From the NCBI RefSeq assembly GCF_900109645.1, contig NZ_FOBG01000001.1, positions 930,001 through 994,000 on the forward strand: a stretch of DNA of 64,000 nt. The letters run 5' to 3'. The translations under genes and the position numbers were made by a program. Shown here piece by piece: positions 63,122 to 64,000 of the stretch (position 1 is the first letter of the stretch; each line of letters opens with the position of its first letter). The notes below the pieces were generated by a model, which was given only the letters and a program-made list of their open reading frames with translations, was not told the origin of the DNA and made no database searches. This DNA is from Duganella sp. CF402 (lineage in GTDB: Bacteria; Pseudomonadota; Gammaproteobacteria; Burkholderiales; Burkholderiaceae_D).

Positions 63122-64000
63122 TCAGGCGCCTGGCGGCGGGCCGCCGAAGCCGGCGCCAGGAGGCCCCCCGGGACCACCCGGACGTGGTCCGCCCCAGCCG
63201 CCTTCTTCCTTGTCCGAGGACGAGGAGGGGCCGCCGAAGCGGTATGACAGGCCGACGTAGACCACGCGGCCGTCGAAGCGGCGGGTGCTGGTTTCACGCA
63301 GCGTCGCGCTGTTGATCACGGTTTCCATCTTGTTGGTGCTGAAGATGTCGGTCACGTTGGCCACCAGCGTCAGCGCCGGCGTCACGGTGTGGCGCAGGCT
63401 CAGGTTGATCGAGTGGTTCGGCGAGCGATAGCCCTGGCCCGACAAGGTCTTGCCCATCATTTGCAGCGCCAGCTGGATCTGGTTGGCGGCGTCGTACTGG
63501 TAGTTCAGGCGCGCGCGGCCGCTCAGGGAGTTGGCGGTGCGCGTCACCAGCACGCCGGTGTCGTCATAGAAGCTTTGCTGTGCGCGCATCAGGTTGCCGC
63601 TGGTGTTCAGCGTCAGCGACGGCGTCAGCTTGCCGCTTACAGTAAATTCCATCCCGCTCGAATGACTGCCTTCGCCGTTGGCCTTGGTGGTCAGCAGCAC
63701 GTTCGGCGCCACGAAGTAGCGGTAGTCGACGATGGCGTCGGTGTCGCGGCGGTAGTAGCCGCGCAGATTGGTTTCCAGCCCGCCGAACTTGGTCTCGTAG
63801 CCCACTTCGAACGAATCGGTCTTGGTCGGCTTCAGATTCGGGTTGCCCGAGGAGACGTTGAATTCATCGCGGTAGGTCACATACGGATTCAGGTCGTTGG
63901 CGTTCGGACGGCGGATCCGGCGCGCGTAGGCGAAGCGGATGTTGGCGGTGTCGGTCGCCTTGTAGGTGGCGAAGAAACTAGGTATATAGTTTATATAGTT
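63122..64000 (-). CDS. Outer-membrane beta-barrel receptor, TonB-dependent receptor-like (5' end outside window)
   Basis: The C-terminal 292 residues of a barrel protein of the outer-membrane beta-barrel (PF14905-like) group. The frame is open to the window edge. Motifs are RFAYARRIRRPNANDLNPYVTYRDEFNVSSGNPNLKPTKTDSFEVGYE, then successive strands, ending in the beta-signal-like YVGLSYRFGG. Unusually, about 30 residues follow it, rich in Gly and Pro (GGWGGPRPGGPGGPPGAGFGGPPPGA). The ligand is unknown. It is convergent with the LivK-like gene, 2 bases apart. Confidence 0.85.
   Translation of the reverse strand, partial: NYINYIPSFFATYKATDTANIRFAYARRIRRPNANDLNPYVTYRDEFNVSSGNPNLKPTKTDSFEVGYETKFGGLETNLRGYYRRDTDAIVDYRYFVAPNVLLTTKANGEGSHSSGMEFTVSGKLTPSLTLNTSGNLMRAQQSFYDDTGVLVTRTANSLSGRARLNYQYDAANQIQLALQMMGKTLSGQGYRSPNHSINLSLRHTVTPALTLVANVTDIFSTNKMETVINSATLRETSTRRFDGRVVYVGLSYRFGGPSSSSDKEEGGWGGPRPGGPGGPPGAGFGGPPPGA

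Overview
The window is GC-rich, densely coded bacterial chromosome. Gene content and protein character suggest a betaproteobacterium of the family Oxalobacteraceae (Massilia/Duganella-like): chorismate synthase, WrbA, BrkB/YihY, dnaQ-rnhA, several diguanylate cyclase/phosphodiesterase proteins, TonB receptors, secreted glycosidases and a giant RTX protein. The genus is an inference. No insertion sequence, prophage or CRISPR array was seen.

Layout: 1-3935 holds a leftward run (truncated FtsX-type permease, DUF4124 protein, FAD-linked oxidase, DUF2069 membrane protein, wrbA). 4000-6698 holds yihY/brkB, an alpha/beta hydrolase and a CBS-domain protein. 7098-9863 is a TonB-dependent receptor. 9926-18514 is one leftward 2862-residue RTX protein. 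18690-20951 is a response regulator-GGDEF-EAL protein. 21205-23457 is aroC and an MFS transporter. 23458-26672 is an HDOD/GGDEF-EAL pair. 26849-30663 holds fatty-acid oxidation-type genes (hydratase-like, thiolase, AidB-like dehydrogenase). 30699-32141 is upp, an Hpt protein and a cold-shock protein. 32199-34895 is a LysR regulator and malate synthase. 34896-37803 is gloB, a methyltransferase, rnhA, dnaQ and tRNA-Val(CAC). 37984-41929 holds a secreted hydroxyisourate hydrolase, two small proteins and a membrane GGDEF-EAL protein.

The most coherent system is 41951-52571, a complete guanidine assimilation operon. It has an NtrC-like enhancer, a sigma-54 promoter and a guanidine-I (ykkC) riboswitch, followed by a three-gene ABC importer, two DUF1989 carboxyguanidine deiminase subunits, a biotin-dependent guanidine/urea carboxylase, a TorF-type outer-membrane porin and allophanate hydrolase. 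Transcription seems to need both nitrogen limitation (RpoN/NtrC) and guanidine (riboswitch), and the enzymes would convert guanidine to ammonia and CO2.

52585-58357 is a glycoside hydrolase locus (GH43, GH2, divergent LacI regulator) with two matching operators. 58363-63119 holds an M20 peptidase, a hybrid histidine kinase and a periplasmic amino-acid binding protein. The window ends inside a second, truncated outer-membrane receptor.

Non-coding signals found by eye include a shared palindrome with identical promoter geometry upstream of wrbA and of the alpha/beta hydrolase, four tandem 11-bp repeats upstream of the hydroxyisourate hydrolase, and several intrinsic terminators.
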